The notes under the pieces: model-generated
Database searches by the model: none
Told to the model about the DNA's origin: nothing
Seen by the model: the letters and a program-made list of their open reading frames with translations, nothing else
Assembly (NCBI GenBank): GCA_016713305.1
Contig: JADJPK010000031.1
Location: 372,001-436,000, forward strand
Direction: 5' to 3'
DNA: 64,000 bases
Origin: Betaproteobacteria bacterium
Lineage (GTDB): Bacteria > Pseudomonadota > Gammaproteobacteria > Burkholderiales > Ga0077523
Shown here: positions 17,460 through 26,091 of the stretch, in pieces
Position numbering within the stretch: the first letter of the stretch is position 1
How the letters are laid out: every line of letters begins with the position of its first letter
Translations under genes and position numbers: made by a program

Positions 17460-18241
17460 CGATACGCCTCCTGCTCGCTATTGCCGCCACGGCCCTGTCG
17501 CAGATCCTTCTTCACCCGGTCAAGGCTGCCGACTCCGAAGACAGCGTTTCGGTTCCCGCGGTGGATGTGATCGCCGAACGATTCAAGCTGGTCGAAACAG
17601 CTCCTCTGCGCGTCGAGATGACGATCAGTGTGGAGATGAGCGGGATCACCGTCGGCGAAGGGCGCGACAGTTTCGAGCACGACGGCGATCGCTACCGTGT
17701 AGTGAGCGAAGCCCGGACAGCAGGTCTGGCGCGCGCCCTCAAGCGGGTGGATGAAAAGCGCGAGAGCCGGGGCTTGGTAACAGGTCATGGGATTCGCCCG
17801 CTGTACTTCCGGCAAGAGCGCACGGGGAAGCGCCCCAAGACCGCCACATTCGACTGGGAAGCGGGAAAGCTGAAGCTCTCGGAAGGGGAGGAGTCGGAAA
17901 CGGTCGATCTTCCCGAGTTCGTGCTGGATCAGACGAGCCTGCCGTACGCGTTCGTGTTCGTGGAGGCTCCTCGTACCGGAAAGTTCAATGTGCACGTGAC
18001 CGATGGACGCCGGCTCACTGCCTACGAGGTGGGCTTCGTGGGCGAGGAAAAGATCAAGACGAAGCTTGGCGCCCTCGACACGCTTCATTACCGGAAGATT
18101 CAGCGGGGCGACGACAGGAGAGGATTCGAGTTCTGGCTTTCCCTCGATCACCACCGGCTTCCGGTACGCATACGAATCGTGGAAAAGGACGGCACTGCGT
18201 TCGATTCGAACGTGACTCGGCTGGACTTCAAGACCCGCTGA
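17456..18241 (+). CDS. DUF3108 exported protein
   Basis: 261-residue protein with an N-terminal signal peptide (RLLLAIAATALSQILLHPVKA) and a DUF3108-type beta-rich body. The family is exported and of unknown function. The gene follows purN with ATGA overlap, an association seen in many betaproteobacteria, so co-transcription with purine genes may only reflect ancestral gene order. The YEVGFVGEEKIKTKLGALDT stretch is typical of the domain. No catalytic residues can be proposed. Confidence 0.8.
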   Translation: MTIRLLLAIAATALSQILLHPVKAADSEDSVSVPAVDVIAERFKLVETAPLRVEMTISVEMSGITVGEGRDSFEHDGDRYRVVSEARTAGLARALKRVDEKRESRGLVTGHGIRPLYFRQERTGKRPKTATFDWEAGKLKLSEGEESETVDLPEFVLDQTSLPYAFVFVEAPRTGKFNVHVTDGRRLTAYEVGFVGEEKIKTKLGALDTLHYRKIQRGDDRRGFEFWLSLDHHRLPVRIRIVEKDGTAFDSNVTRLDFKTR

Positions 18242-18266
18242 TGCCTTTCTTCGTCGGGAGTATCGA

Positions 18267-19523
18267 TTGGAACTGACGCGAGCGCAGCTAGATGCCGCCG
18301 TGATGGCGACTGCGGTCCTCCTCCGGCTGGACCGTCCCGCAGACGCCGCGATAAGGGCCTGGTTCCGCGCCAATCCCCAGGTGGGTGGTCGCGACCGGGC
18401 GTTCGTCGCCGACACGGTGTTTGCCGTGTTGCGGCATCTGGGACGACTGGAGTTCCTGGCGCAATCACGATCACCTCGAAAGGTGGTCTTGAGCGCGCTC
18501 GTGCTGCTGTTCGGCAGACACGTGCGAGCCCTGCAACCTCACCTGAGAACGGACGAGGGTGCCTGGCTTGCATCGATCAAGGAGCGCAGTGCTGCACTGC
18601 CCCCCCACACACGGCTGTCTCTGCCGGAATGGCTCTATGCTCGTCTGCTGGTGGTGTACGGCGCGGAAGAGACGGAACGCATCGGACTTTCGCTGCTCGA
18701 ACCCGCGCCTCTCGATCTCAGGGTCAACACACTGCTTGCGCGTCGGGACGAGACGATCGCCACGCTTCGCGCCAGCGGGATCGAAGCTTCGGCCACCGCA
18801 ATTTCACCTACCGGCGTGCGGCTGCGAGGCAAGCCCTCGCTGGAGCGTCACATCCTGTTCAAGAGCGGCCATGTGGAAGTTCAGGACGAGGGAAGCCAGC
18901 TTGTCGCCCTGTTGGCCGAACCGAGACGCGGCCAGATGATCGTCGACTTTTGCGCGGGCGCCGGGGGAAAGACGCTCGCGCTGGGCGCGATGATGCGTTC
19001 GGAGGGACGCATCTACGCGTTCGACACTTCGGAGCGAAGACTCGCCAATCTCAAACCGAGACTCAAGCGGTCCGGCCTCTCCAATGTTCACCCACAGCTC
19101 ATCGATTCCGAGAACGATGTGCGGGTGAAACGACTGGCCGGCAAGATCGACAGCGTTCTCGTCGACGCTCCCTGCAGCGGCACAGGGACACTGCGGCGGA
19201 ACCCAGATCTCAAGTGGCGGATCGACGAACCGGGAGTGGTGGAACTCACGGTAAAGCAGGGTGCGATTCTGCGGGCTGCGGCTCGCCTGCCCAAGGTGGG
19301 CGGCAGACTGGTGTATGCGACCTGCAGTCTGCTTCCCGAAGAAAACGAGATGATCGTCGCGGACTTCCTGACCCGCTCCCCCGGGTGGAAGCGGGTCGAC
19401 GTCCGGCCAATTCTCGAGCGGTTCGCGGTGACGGTGGATGGCACAGACGATACGCTGCGTCTGCTCCCGCACAGACATGGCACGGATGGTTTCTTTGCGG
19501 CGATCTTGGAGAGGACCGCCTGA
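18267..19523 (+). CDS. RsmB/NOP-family RNA (cytosine-5) methyltransferase
   Basis: 418-residue SAM-dependent methyltransferase making m5C in RNA, most likely 16S rRNA C967 (RsmB). An N-terminal NusB-like helical region is followed by the Rossmann methyltransferase domain with SAM motif VDFCAGAGGKTLALG. Both family cysteines are visible: DAPCSGTGTLRRNP (release/Pro-Cys) and YATCSLLPEEN (nucleophile Thr-Cys). The start is a TTG at 18267 with GGGAG seven bases upstream; no better ATG exists. It follows DUF3108 by 25 bases. RsmB versus a close paralogue is not fully settled. Confidence 0.88.
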   Translation: MELTRAQLDAAVMATAVLLRLDRPADAAIRAWFRANPQVGGRDRAFVADTVFAVLRHLGRLEFLAQSRSPRKVVLSALVLLFGRHVRALQPHLRTDEGAWLASIKERSAALPPHTRLSLPEWLYARLLVVYGAEETERIGLSLLEPAPLDLRVNTLLARRDETIATLRASGIEASATAISPTGVRLRGKPSLERHILFKSGHVEVQDEGSQLVALLAEPRRGQMIVDFCAGAGGKTLALGAMMRSEGRIYAFDTSERRLANLKPRLKRSGLSNVHPQLIDSENDVRVKRLAGKIDSVLVDAPCSGTGTLRRNPDLKWRIDEPGVVELTVKQGAILRAAARLPKVGGRLVYATCSLLPEENEMIVADFLTRSPGWKRVDVRPILERFAVTVDGTDDTLRLLPHRHGTDGFFAAILERTA

Positions 19524-19545
19524 GCCCCACCACGCACTTCCGAGC

Positions 19546-20853
19546 ATGACCTCATCCTTCGAACCCCACAACCTGATTGCCAGATTGCTCGAAGAGTTCG
19601 AGACGACGGCCATCCTGCTGCAGATCGGAATCATCGCGCTCGTGCTGGGGGCCGCCTGGATCATCGCCAGGTTCGTTCGCCTCAGACTGAAGCAAGCGCG
19701 ACTCTCTGCCGAACCTGACCAGGAGGCATTGCGGTTCGGCGCGGCCGGCCTCGAACGCATCGTCTTTCCCGTTGCCGCGTGGGTGATGCTGGGTATCGGA
19801 CGGGCGATTCTCGATCCACTGAGTTCCGTTCGTTTGCTCGATGTGGTGGTCCCGCTGGTGTCATCGCTCGTCATCGTACGGATTGCGGTCTACGCACTGC
19901 GCCATGCGTTCCCCAAGGGAAGCTGGGTCAGCACCTCGGAACGTGCCATTGCCTGGACGGTTTGGGTGGGGATGGTGCTCCATATCGCGGGCGTGCTCTC
20001 GGGGATCCGCCTGTGGCTCCACGACGTCCGGCTTCCCATGGGCAAGGATGGCATTTCGCTCCTCAACATCGTCGAGGGTACGCTGTCGATCGCGGTGACC
20101 ATGGTGTGCGCCGTTTGGCTGGGACGAATCGTCGAGCGCCGATTGATGAGCCTCCCGCAAATGGACGTCAATCTGCGCGTGGTCTTCTCGAAGCTCGCGC
20201 GCGCAGCATTCATCGTGGTGGGGGTCCTGCTAGGCCTGTCGCTCGTCGGCATCGACATCACGGTGCTTTCCGTGTTCGGGGGTGCGCTTGGCGTGGGCCT
20301 CGGACTTGGCCTGCAGAAGATCGCCGCCAACTACGTGAGCGGTTTCGTCATCCTTCTGGACCGGTCCGTGAAGATCGGCGACCTGGTGACGATAGACAAC
20401 CAGTATGGAGAGGTCACCCGGCTGACCGTCCGGTACGTCGTTGTGAAGTCCGTCGATGGAACGGAGAACATCATCCCTAACGAGACGGTCATTACCTCCA
20501 CCGTCGTCAACCACTCGTACTCCGACCGCCGCGTCCGTGTGGATGGCAACGTCCAGGTCGGCTACGGGGCAGACGTGGAACTGGCGCTGGGGGCGCTCCG
20601 CGAGGTGTGCCGCCGTCATCCGCGGGTTCTCCCGTCGCCGGAACCCGTGGCACTGGTGAAAGGTTTCGGGGAAAGCGGGATCGATCTGGAGTTCTACGTC
20701 TGGATCCTCGATCCTGAGGCAGGAAAGGGCAATCTCAGATCGGACCTCAACCTGAAGTCTGGAAGGAATTTCGCCGTCGTGGCATTGAAATTCCGTATCC
20801 GCAACGTGATATCCGGATCATTCAACCGGCTTCCCCTTCAGAAACTTCGATAA
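19546..20853 (+). CDS. MscS-family mechanosensitive ion channel
   Basis: 435-residue inner-membrane channel protein. Five to six hydrophobic helices precede the pore-lining helix, whose Gly/Ala-rich pattern GGALGVGLGLGLQKIAANY is the MscS TM3 signature. FVILLDRSVKIGDLVTIDNQ opens the conserved beta domain. The C-terminal cytoplasmic cage follows. Such channels gate on membrane tension to release solutes on osmotic downshock. Larger than E. coli MscS (286 residues) because of extra N-terminal helices. It is 22 bases after rsmB and may be co-transcribed. Confidence 0.9.
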   Translation: MTSSFEPHNLIARLLEEFETTAILLQIGIIALVLGAAWIIARFVRLRLKQARLSAEPDQEALRFGAAGLERIVFPVAAWVMLGIGRAILDPLSSVRLLDVVVPLVSSLVIVRIAVYALRHAFPKGSWVSTSERAIAWTVWVGMVLHIAGVLSGIRLWLHDVRLPMGKDGISLLNIVEGTLSIAVTMVCAVWLGRIVERRLMSLPQMDVNLRVVFSKLARAAFIVVGVLLGLSLVGIDITVLSVFGGALGVGLGLGLQKIAANYVSGFVILLDRSVKIGDLVTIDNQYGEVTRLTVRYVVVKSVDGTENIIPNETVITSTVVNHSYSDRRVRVDGNVQVGYGADVELALGALREVCRRHPRVLPSPEPVALVKGFGESGIDLEFYVWILDPEAGKGNLRSDLNLKSGRNFAVVALKFRIRNVISGSFNRLPLQKLR

Positions 20854-20898
20854 ATCCCTGATCGGGATCAAGGTTGGCGTCACAGTTGCCGATAGTGT

Positions 20899-20934
20899 TG
20901 ACCAGTTTGGTCATTCAAGTGGTTCCTATACAAT
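20899..20934 (+). promoter_or_regulatory. Desaturase promoter with palindromic operator-like site
   Basis: A perfect 6-3-6 palindrome, TGACCA GTT TGGTCA, lies at 20899-20913. It overlaps a -35-like TTGGTC (20907-20912). A -10-like TACAAT follows at 20929-20934 with a 16-base spacer. This is upstream of the fatty acid desaturase start at 21033. Overlap with the -35 is where a repressor would act. TetR-family regulators such as FabR/DesT control desaturases in other proteobacteria, but their sites differ and no regulator gene is adjacent. Confidence 0.55.
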
Positions 20935-21032
20935 CCGCGCGGTTTCGTCCCGCTTCCGATGGTCTTCCGGAGCATTCTGGCCACAGCGCTGATTTCCTGG
21001 TGCTCGCAGCACCGTTCTTCTAGGGGGGTTCA

Positions 21033-22202
21033 ATGGGGTTCAATGGGTTGATCGATCTTCCTTGGTGGGGCTACGTGCTGGTCGCGCTGGGACTCACGCA
21101 TGTAACCATTGCCGGTGTCACGATATTTCTTCACCGGCACCAGGCGCACCGCGCCTTGGAACTGCACGCCATTCCGAGCCATTTCTTTCGATTCTGGCTG
21201 TGGCTCACGACCGGGATGGTCACCAAGGAGTGGGCGGCGGTCCACCGCAAGCACCACGCGAAATGCGAGACGCCGGAAGACCCACATAGCCCGCAAGTCG
21301 AAGGCATCAACAAGGTCATGTGGGAGGGCGCCGAACTCTATCGCAAGGCTGCCAGGGATCACGACCTCTTGGACAAGTACGGCAACGGAACGCCTGATGA
21401 CTGGATCGAGCGAAACGTATATACCAAGCGCTCCCAGTGGGGAATCGTCATCATGCTGGCGATCAACGTAGTGCTGTTCGGGCCGGTCGGACTGACGATC
21501 TGGGCGGTACAGATGGCGTGGATTCCCATCTTCGCCGCTGGCGTCATCAATGGAATCGGGCACTACTGGGGATACCGGAACTTCGATTCGAAGGACACGA
21601 GCACCAACATCGTGCCGTGGGGCATCTTGATAGGTGGCGAGGAACTTCACAACAATCACCACGCCTATGCGTCTTCGGCCAGGTTATCCAACAAGTGGTA
21701 CGAATTCGATATCGGCTGGCTCTATATCCGTCTGATGGAGATGGCGGGGCTGGCCAAGGTGAAGAAGCTTGCCCCTGCCGTGCGGCTGGATCTCGGCAAG
21801 ATGCGGTGCGACCTGGCGACGTTGCAGGCGGTGATCACCCATCGCTACGATGTTCTGGGCCGCTACAGCCGCTCCGTTGCCGAAACTTGTCTCGAAGAAC
21901 TTTCCAAGCTGCGTAGCCATGGCATCTCCCAGGCCGAACGCGCTGAATTCGTTCGACTATTCCGGAGCGATCCGGCTTTCCTCAGCATCGAGGACAAGAA
22001 GCGGCTGGATGCAATGCTTGCGAAGAGCAAGGTTCTGGGGACGATGTATTCGATGCGCCAGGATCTTGCCTCGGTCTGGCAGAAATCCACCTTCTCCAAG
22101 GAACAGTTGGTGAAGCAGTTGGAGGATTGGTGCCATCGTGCGGAAGGCAGTGGCATCGCTGCCTTGGGCGAGTTCTCGAGGCAATTGCGTTCGTACGCCT
22201 GA
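21033..22202 (+). CDS. Fatty acid desaturase (acyl-CoA delta-9 type)
   Basis: 389-residue membrane di-iron desaturase that would introduce a double bond into saturated acyl chains using O2. Three histidine boxes are in place: HRHQAH (34-39), HRKHH (71-75) and HNNHH (206-210). Hydrophobic hairpins lie between them. The C-terminal 150 residues are a helical extension beyond the core domain. The ATG at 21033 follows a GGGGGG Shine-Dalgarno run. It has its own promoter and is closed by the terminator at 22234-22264, so it is a single-gene unit, probably regulated by membrane or lipid state. Confidence 0.9.
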   Translation: MGFNGLIDLPWWGYVLVALGLTHVTIAGVTIFLHRHQAHRALELHAIPSHFFRFWLWLTTGMVTKEWAAVHRKHHAKCETPEDPHSPQVEGINKVMWEGAELYRKAARDHDLLDKYGNGTPDDWIERNVYTKRSQWGIVIMLAINVVLFGPVGLTIWAVQMAWIPIFAAGVINGIGHYWGYRNFDSKDTSTNIVPWGILIGGEELHNNHHAYASSARLSNKWYEFDIGWLYIRLMEMAGLAKVKKLAPAVRLDLGKMRCDLATLQAVITHRYDVLGRYSRSVAETCLEELSKLRSHGISQAERAEFVRLFRSDPAFLSIEDKKRLDAMLAKSKVLGTMYSMRQDLASVWQKSTFSKEQLVKQLEDWCHRAEGSGIAALGEFSRQLRSYA

Positions 22203-22233
22203 TCGTCCACTGTCTCAAGGTCCACAGCACCCA

Positions 22234-22264
22234 TAAAAAAAGCCCGCTTCTGCGGGCTTTTCTC
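22234..22264. terminator. Bidirectional rho-independent terminator (desaturase / rpmG)
   Basis: Stem AAGCCCGC-TTCT-GCGGGCTT at 22240-22259 with an A-run on the left and a T-run on the right. It can stop the rightward desaturase transcript and the leftward rpmB-rpmG transcript. Confidence 0.88.
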
Positions 22265-22357
22265 GTTTCGGGCTCTTGTTTCGGGGTTCGCTTTTCTTCT
22301 TACACAAGAGCACCCATCAAGATCAGGACCAAGGTGCGACTCTTCGCACCGCCTCGG

Positions 22358-22513
22358 TCACTTGAGCTTCGTTTCCTTGTAAATCACATGCTTGCGCGCC
22401 TTGGGATCATACTTCTTGATCTCCATCTTCTCCGGCATGGTGCGCTTGTTTTTCGTGGTGGTGTAGAAATGACCGGTGCCCGCCGTCGACTCGAGCTTGA
22501 TCTTGTCACGCAT
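22358..22513 (-). CDS. rpmG: 50S ribosomal protein L33
   Basis: 51-residue ribosomal protein of the large subunit. The reverse frame reads MRDKIKLESTAGTGHFYTT at the start and ends HVIYKETKLK. This is the Cys-free L33 form found in many proteobacteria, independent of zinc. The ATG at 22513 has a strong AGGAGGAAT upstream. It follows rpmB by 21 bases, the usual rpmB-rpmG order. Confidence 0.96.
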   Translation of the reverse strand: MRDKIKLESTAGTGHFYTTTKNKRTMPEKMEIKKYDPKARKHVIYKETKLK

Positions 22514-22534
22514 GGGATATTCCTCCTGGAGCCG

Positions 22535-22771
22535 TTAGATCTTTTCGCCCGCTGCGCGGAGTTCCGCGAGCACGACATCGATACCCCTCTTGTCGATGGT
22601 CCTCAGACCTGCATTGGTCAAACGCAGGCTGACCCAACGATTTTCGCTCTCGACCCAGAAGCGGCGGCGCTGAAGATTGGGCAGAAAACGGCGCTTGGTC
22701 TTGTTGTTTGCGTGTGAGACGTTATTGCCCACCATGGGTTTCTTGCCGGTGACTTGACACACACGTGCCAT
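22535..22771 (-). CDS. rpmB: 50S ribosomal protein L28
   Basis: 78-residue large-subunit ribosomal protein. The N-terminus MARVCQVTGKKPMVGNNVSH and the basic RRRFWVESENRWVSLRLT segment are characteristic. It lacks the Cys pairs of zinc-binding L28 forms except for Cys5. First gene of the leftward rpmB-rpmG pair ended by the bidirectional terminator. Confidence 0.97.
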   Translation of the reverse strand: MARVCQVTGKKPMVGNNVSHANNKTKRRFLPNLQRRRFWVESENRWVSLRLTNAGLRTIDKRGIDVVLAELRAAGEKI

Positions 22772-22911
22772 GGCTGACTCCAGGCTGAATTTGAGAAACT
22801 CGATTTATAGCATGGCAATCGAAGTCTCTCAAGAGCCCGAGCGCTTATGCTGCAGAGGGAACCGCTCCGGGACGCCCTCCCGCACTCCGCACCGACGGGC
22901 ACGCCCCTCTC

Positions 22912-23586
22912 CTACAGGAGTCCGCGCTCGGCAAATGACAACGCGCCCTCCGAACCCACGATGATGTGATCCAGCACCCGAATGTCCAGCGGTTCCAGGG
23001 TAGCCTTGAGCGAGCGCGTGAGGACCTCGTCGGCACGGCTGGGCTCGACAACGCCGGAAGGGTGATTGTGGGCAAAAATCAAAGCTGCAGCATTGTGGAA
23101 CAAGGCCCGCCGAACGATTTCCCGCGGAAAGACGGGAGCCTGGGTCAGAGTGCCCGCGAAGAGTTCTTCGATCGCGATCACCCGATGTTGCGCGTCGAGA
23201 AACAGGACCGAAAAGCATTCCCGGTGCCTGCCATGCAAGGTCAACCGAAGATAGTCTCTGACCCTGGCCGGCGAGTCCATGACATCCCTGGCCCCGAGTT
23301 GTTCCTCCAGTACCCGCCGCGCAAGTTCGAACACCGCCAGAAGCTGGGCATGTTTCGCGGGACCCAGCCCTGGAATGCTGTCGAACTCCTCCGCAGATGC
23401 GGCAAGAAGCCGGGACAAGCCACCGAAGGTCTTGATCAGGTCGCGTCCCAGATCCACCGCGCTTGATCCCGATACGCCGGTCCTCAGGAAGATTGCCAGC
23501 AGTTCTGAATCCGTGAGCGCATGGGCGCCGCGTTCCCGCAGCTTTTCTCTGGGCCGATCGGCCTCCGGCCAGTCTTTGATTCCCAT
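22912..23586 (-). CDS. radC: RadC-family JAB/MPN domain protein
   Basis: 224-residue RadC family protein. The start at 23586 (MGIKDWPEADRPREKL) gives the canonical N-terminus; sequence upstream is not RadC-like. A helix-hairpin-helix segment near GLSRLLAASAEEFDSIPGLG precedes a JAMM metal motif, HNHPSGVVEPSRAD with the two His and the distal Asp, and a Glu earlier. Named for DNA repair, but that role in E. coli was withdrawn and the true function is uncertain. It is divergent from coaBC. Confidence 0.92.
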   Translation of the reverse strand: MGIKDWPEADRPREKLRERGAHALTDSELLAIFLRTGVSGSSAVDLGRDLIKTFGGLSRLLAASAEEFDSIPGLGPAKHAQLLAVFELARRVLEEQLGARDVMDSPARVRDYLRLTLHGRHRECFSVLFLDAQHRVIAIEELFAGTLTQAPVFPREIVRRALFHNAAALIFAHNHPSGVVEPSRADEVLTRSLKATLEPLDIRVLDHIIVGSEGALSFAERGLL

Positions 23587-23677
23587 TTTCTTGCGCACGG
23601 ACGCGAGCCGGGCGCCATGATGTACGCACACACGGGCTAGTTTACACTCCCGTCTTCCCGCCCAATGACAGCTTGCC

Positions 23678-24871
23678 ATGTCCGAATCGCCTCGCCGGCG
23701 CGTTCTCCTCGGTATCACCGGCGGCATAGCCGCATACAAGGCCGCCGAGCTCGTTCGCCTTCTTGTTGCACAAGAAGTGGATGTTCAGGTCGTCATGACA
23801 GAGTCGGCCACTCGCTTCATTGCCCCGCTGACGTTGCAGGCCCTCTCCGGGCGCAGCGTACACACGGACATGTGGGACGTGAGCGCCGAGAACGGCATGG
23901 CGCATATCCAGCTCTCGCGGGACACGGATCTCATCGTGATCGCGCCTGCGAGCGCCGATTTCATCGCGAAGCTTGTTCATGGTCATGCTGACGACCTGCT
24001 TTCCACCCTATGCCTCGCCCGGGATTGCCCCATGTTTGTGGCGCCGGCCATGAATCGGCAGATGTGGGATCACCCGGCCACTCAGCGGAACGTCGCAATG
24101 CTCAGGGAAGACGGCGTACGGGTGCTCGGACCCGACAGCGGTTCTCAGGCTTGTGGCGAAACGGGCATGGGTCGAATGACCGAGCCCGAGGCGCTGTGCG
24201 ATCAGATCGTCGGCTGGTTCGAACCCAAGGTTCTCGACAAGGTGAACGTGGTCGTCACAGCGGGCCCGACCTTCGAACGTTTGGATGCCGTCCGCGGGCT
24301 GACAAATCTCAGTTCCGGCCGGATGGGGTATGCCATTGCCCGTGCCGCACGGGATGCTGGCGCCCGCGTGATTCTGGTCACCGGGCCGACCATGCTGCAA
24401 CCCCCGTCAGGAATTCGTGTGGTGAAGGTGACGAGTGCGCAGGAAATGCTGGAAGGGGTCGAGAAGGCGCTATCGGATTGTCACGTCTTCATCAGCGTGG
24501 CAGCCGTTGCGGACTACGCGCCGTTGAATCCCCAGGAACAGAAGATCAAGAAAGACGCGCGGATCCTGGCTCTGGAACTGGCTCCCACCCCCGATATCCT
24601 TGCGAACGTGGCAAGCCGCGCGAACCCACCCTTCTGTGTCGGCTTCGCGGCAGAAAGCGAGAAACTGGACGAGTATGCAGAAAGCAAGCGCAAACGGAAG
24701 CATCTTCCGCTGTTGGCAGCCAACCTGGCTCATGAGGCCATCGGTGCGGAGTCCAACGAACTGATCCTCTTCGACGACGAAGGCAGACACGTTTTGCCCC
24801 GTGCTCCGAAACTGACACAGGCCCGTCTTCTCGTGCACCATCTCGCACGCCTGTTCGCGAAAACCCGATGA
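23678..24871 (+). CDS. coaBC: Bifunctional phosphopantothenoylcysteine decarboxylase/synthetase
   Basis: 397-residue fusion performing two steps of coenzyme A synthesis. The N-terminal flavodoxin-like CoaC half has GITGGIAAYKAAELVRLL, PAMNRQMWDHPATQRN and the catalytic Cys region CGETGMGRM. The C-terminal CoaB half, which condenses phosphopantothenate and Cys using CTP, begins about residue 190 with VVVTAGPTFERLDAVRGLTN and continues with the conserved Asn/Ser loop (LSSGRMGYAIA). It overlaps dut by four bases (ATGA), the classic dfp-dut pair. Confidence 0.95.
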   Translation: MSESPRRRVLLGITGGIAAYKAAELVRLLVAQEVDVQVVMTESATRFIAPLTLQALSGRSVHTDMWDVSAENGMAHIQLSRDTDLIVIAPASADFIAKLVHGHADDLLSTLCLARDCPMFVAPAMNRQMWDHPATQRNVAMLREDGVRVLGPDSGSQACGETGMGRMTEPEALCDQIVGWFEPKVLDKVNVVVTAGPTFERLDAVRGLTNLSSGRMGYAIARAARDAGARVILVTGPTMLQPPSGIRVVKVTSAQEMLEGVEKALSDCHVFISVAAVADYAPLNPQEQKIKKDARILALELAPTPDILANVASRANPPFCVGFAAESEKLDEYAESKRKRKHLPLLAANLAHEAIGAESNELILFDDEGRHVLPRAPKLTQARLLVHHLARLFAKTR

Positions 24872-25338
24872 ACGCACCTTCGGACTCAAGGCCGGTCATC
24901 GACGTTCGCATTCTGGATCCACGCGTCGCCGGGCAGTTACCCCAATACGCCACGGCGGGTGCGGCAGGGATGGACCTGAGGGCATGCATTCAGGAATCGG
25001 TCAGCCTCCTGCCGGGCGAAACTCAATTGATTCCCTCCGGAATCGCCCTCCACTTGTCAGATCCCGGGCTGGCGGCGATTGTTCTGCCCAGAAGTGGTCT
25101 CGGCCACAAGCACGGTATCGTGCTGGGAAATCTGGTCGGGCTCATCGACTCCGATTATCAAGGGCAAGTGTTCGTCTCGGTCTGGAACCGGGGCAAGGAT
25201 GCCTTCCTCATTCAACCCATGGATCGGATCGCTCAACTCGTCGTCGTTCCTGTCGTGCAAGTCGAATTCAGACGGGTCGACACTTTTGGCGCGACGGAAC
25301 GAGGGGCAGGCGGATTCGGCAGCACGGGTCAACGCTGA
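24868..25338 (+). CDS. dut: dUTP diphosphatase
   Basis: 156-residue trimeric dUTPase that removes dUTP and supplies dUMP for thymidylate. The five family motifs are visible: AGMDLRAC, PRSGLGHKHGIVLGN, GLIDSDYQG, RIAQLV and the C-terminal GERGAGGFGSTG, which closes over the active site. The start overlaps the coaBC stop. Confidence 0.95.
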   Translation: MNAPSDSRPVIDVRILDPRVAGQLPQYATAGAAGMDLRACIQESVSLLPGETQLIPSGIALHLSDPGLAAIVLPRSGLGHKHGIVLGNLVGLIDSDYQGQVFVSVWNRGKDAFLIQPMDRIAQLVVVPVVQVEFRRVDTFGATERGAGGFGSTGQR

Positions 25339-25480
25339 ACCCGGCACGTCGATAGGCAGCGCTTCCGCGCGTCCTTCGTTGAAGGCAACACCGGGGCCGA
25401 TGCCGGACGGGCAATGAAAACAGCGGCCCGGCAACTCCTGCCAGAATCCCGGGTCCTGTCGACATATCCACGAACACATG

Positions 25481-25511
25481 AAAAAAGACCCCGGATGAGT
25501 CATCCGGGGTC
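25481..25511 (-). terminator. Rho-independent terminator after cytochrome c gene
   Basis: Twelve-base perfect inverted repeat GACCCCGGATGA-G-TCATCCGGGGTC at 25487-25511. The AAAAAA at 25481-25486 becomes the U-tract on the minus strand. It lies about 100 bases beyond the cytochrome gene stop and ends the alcohol dehydrogenase cluster. The plus strand has no T-run, so it serves dut less well. Confidence 0.88.
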
Positions 25512-25607
25512 TCGCCAAGGACTATCGCGTAACGGCTCAGACCGTCTGTCGTTCAGGCTCGGCAAGTCTCCGAACCCTCTGGGCGTTCCCCGCCCGGTGA
25601 AGCCATC

Positions 25608-26063
25608 CTACTGAGCGGCTGGAGGGTTCTTCGCGGCGGCGATGTCGTCCTTGATCTTCCATTCCTGCAGATAGCGGATATACGCGATGATGTTCAGGAT
25701 CTCTTCCTGAGACAGCGAACTCGCGAAGGCACCCATCTTGGTATACGGACGGCCAGCGGCAATCGTCGCATAGATGGACGAAGCCTTGCTGCCGTGCTTG
25801 TACTTCTGACAGGCCAGGCAGACGCTGCTGCTGCCGCCACGCCCGTCCGGCCGGTGGCAGTACGAGCAACGCGCCTGGAAGCGTTCCTTCCCGTTCTCCA
25901 ATGCCTGGGGATTGTCCGTGGGAATAGGAATGTCGTTTTCCATCCCATGGCGGTCGATTTCCCCGCCTTCATCCGCCGCCATGGCAGCGGAGATGCCCGT
26001 CCCGGCCGACAGCACCAACGCGGCAACACCGATTGCAAACCATTTCCGTAGCATGTTCATCAT
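25608..26063 (-). CDS. Class I cytochrome c of the quinoprotein dehydrogenase cluster (XoxG/PedF-like role)
   Basis: 151-residue periplasmic monohaem cytochrome c. The signal peptide ends near AAMAADEGG. The haem site is CSYCH (Cys66, Cys69, His70), and Met110 in YTKMGAF is the likely axial ligand. A second Cys pair, CLAC (82-85), is unusual and close to the haem motif. The start at 26063 has GGAGGAAAA upstream. Being third after the dehydrogenase and its binding protein, it is the probable electron acceptor of the PQQ enzyme. Sequence similarity to XoxG proper is not clear by eye, so the symbol is withheld. Confidence 0.85.
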   Translation of the reverse strand: MMNMLRKWFAIGVAALVLSAGTGISAAMAADEGGEIDRHGMENDIPIPTDNPQALENGKERFQARCSYCHRPDGRGGSSSVCLACQKYKHGSKASSIYATIAAGRPYTKMGAFASSLSQEEILNIIAYIRYLQEWKIKDDIAAAKNPPAAQ

Positions 26064-26091
26064 GGAATTTTCCTCCCGGTACTGGGATCTG

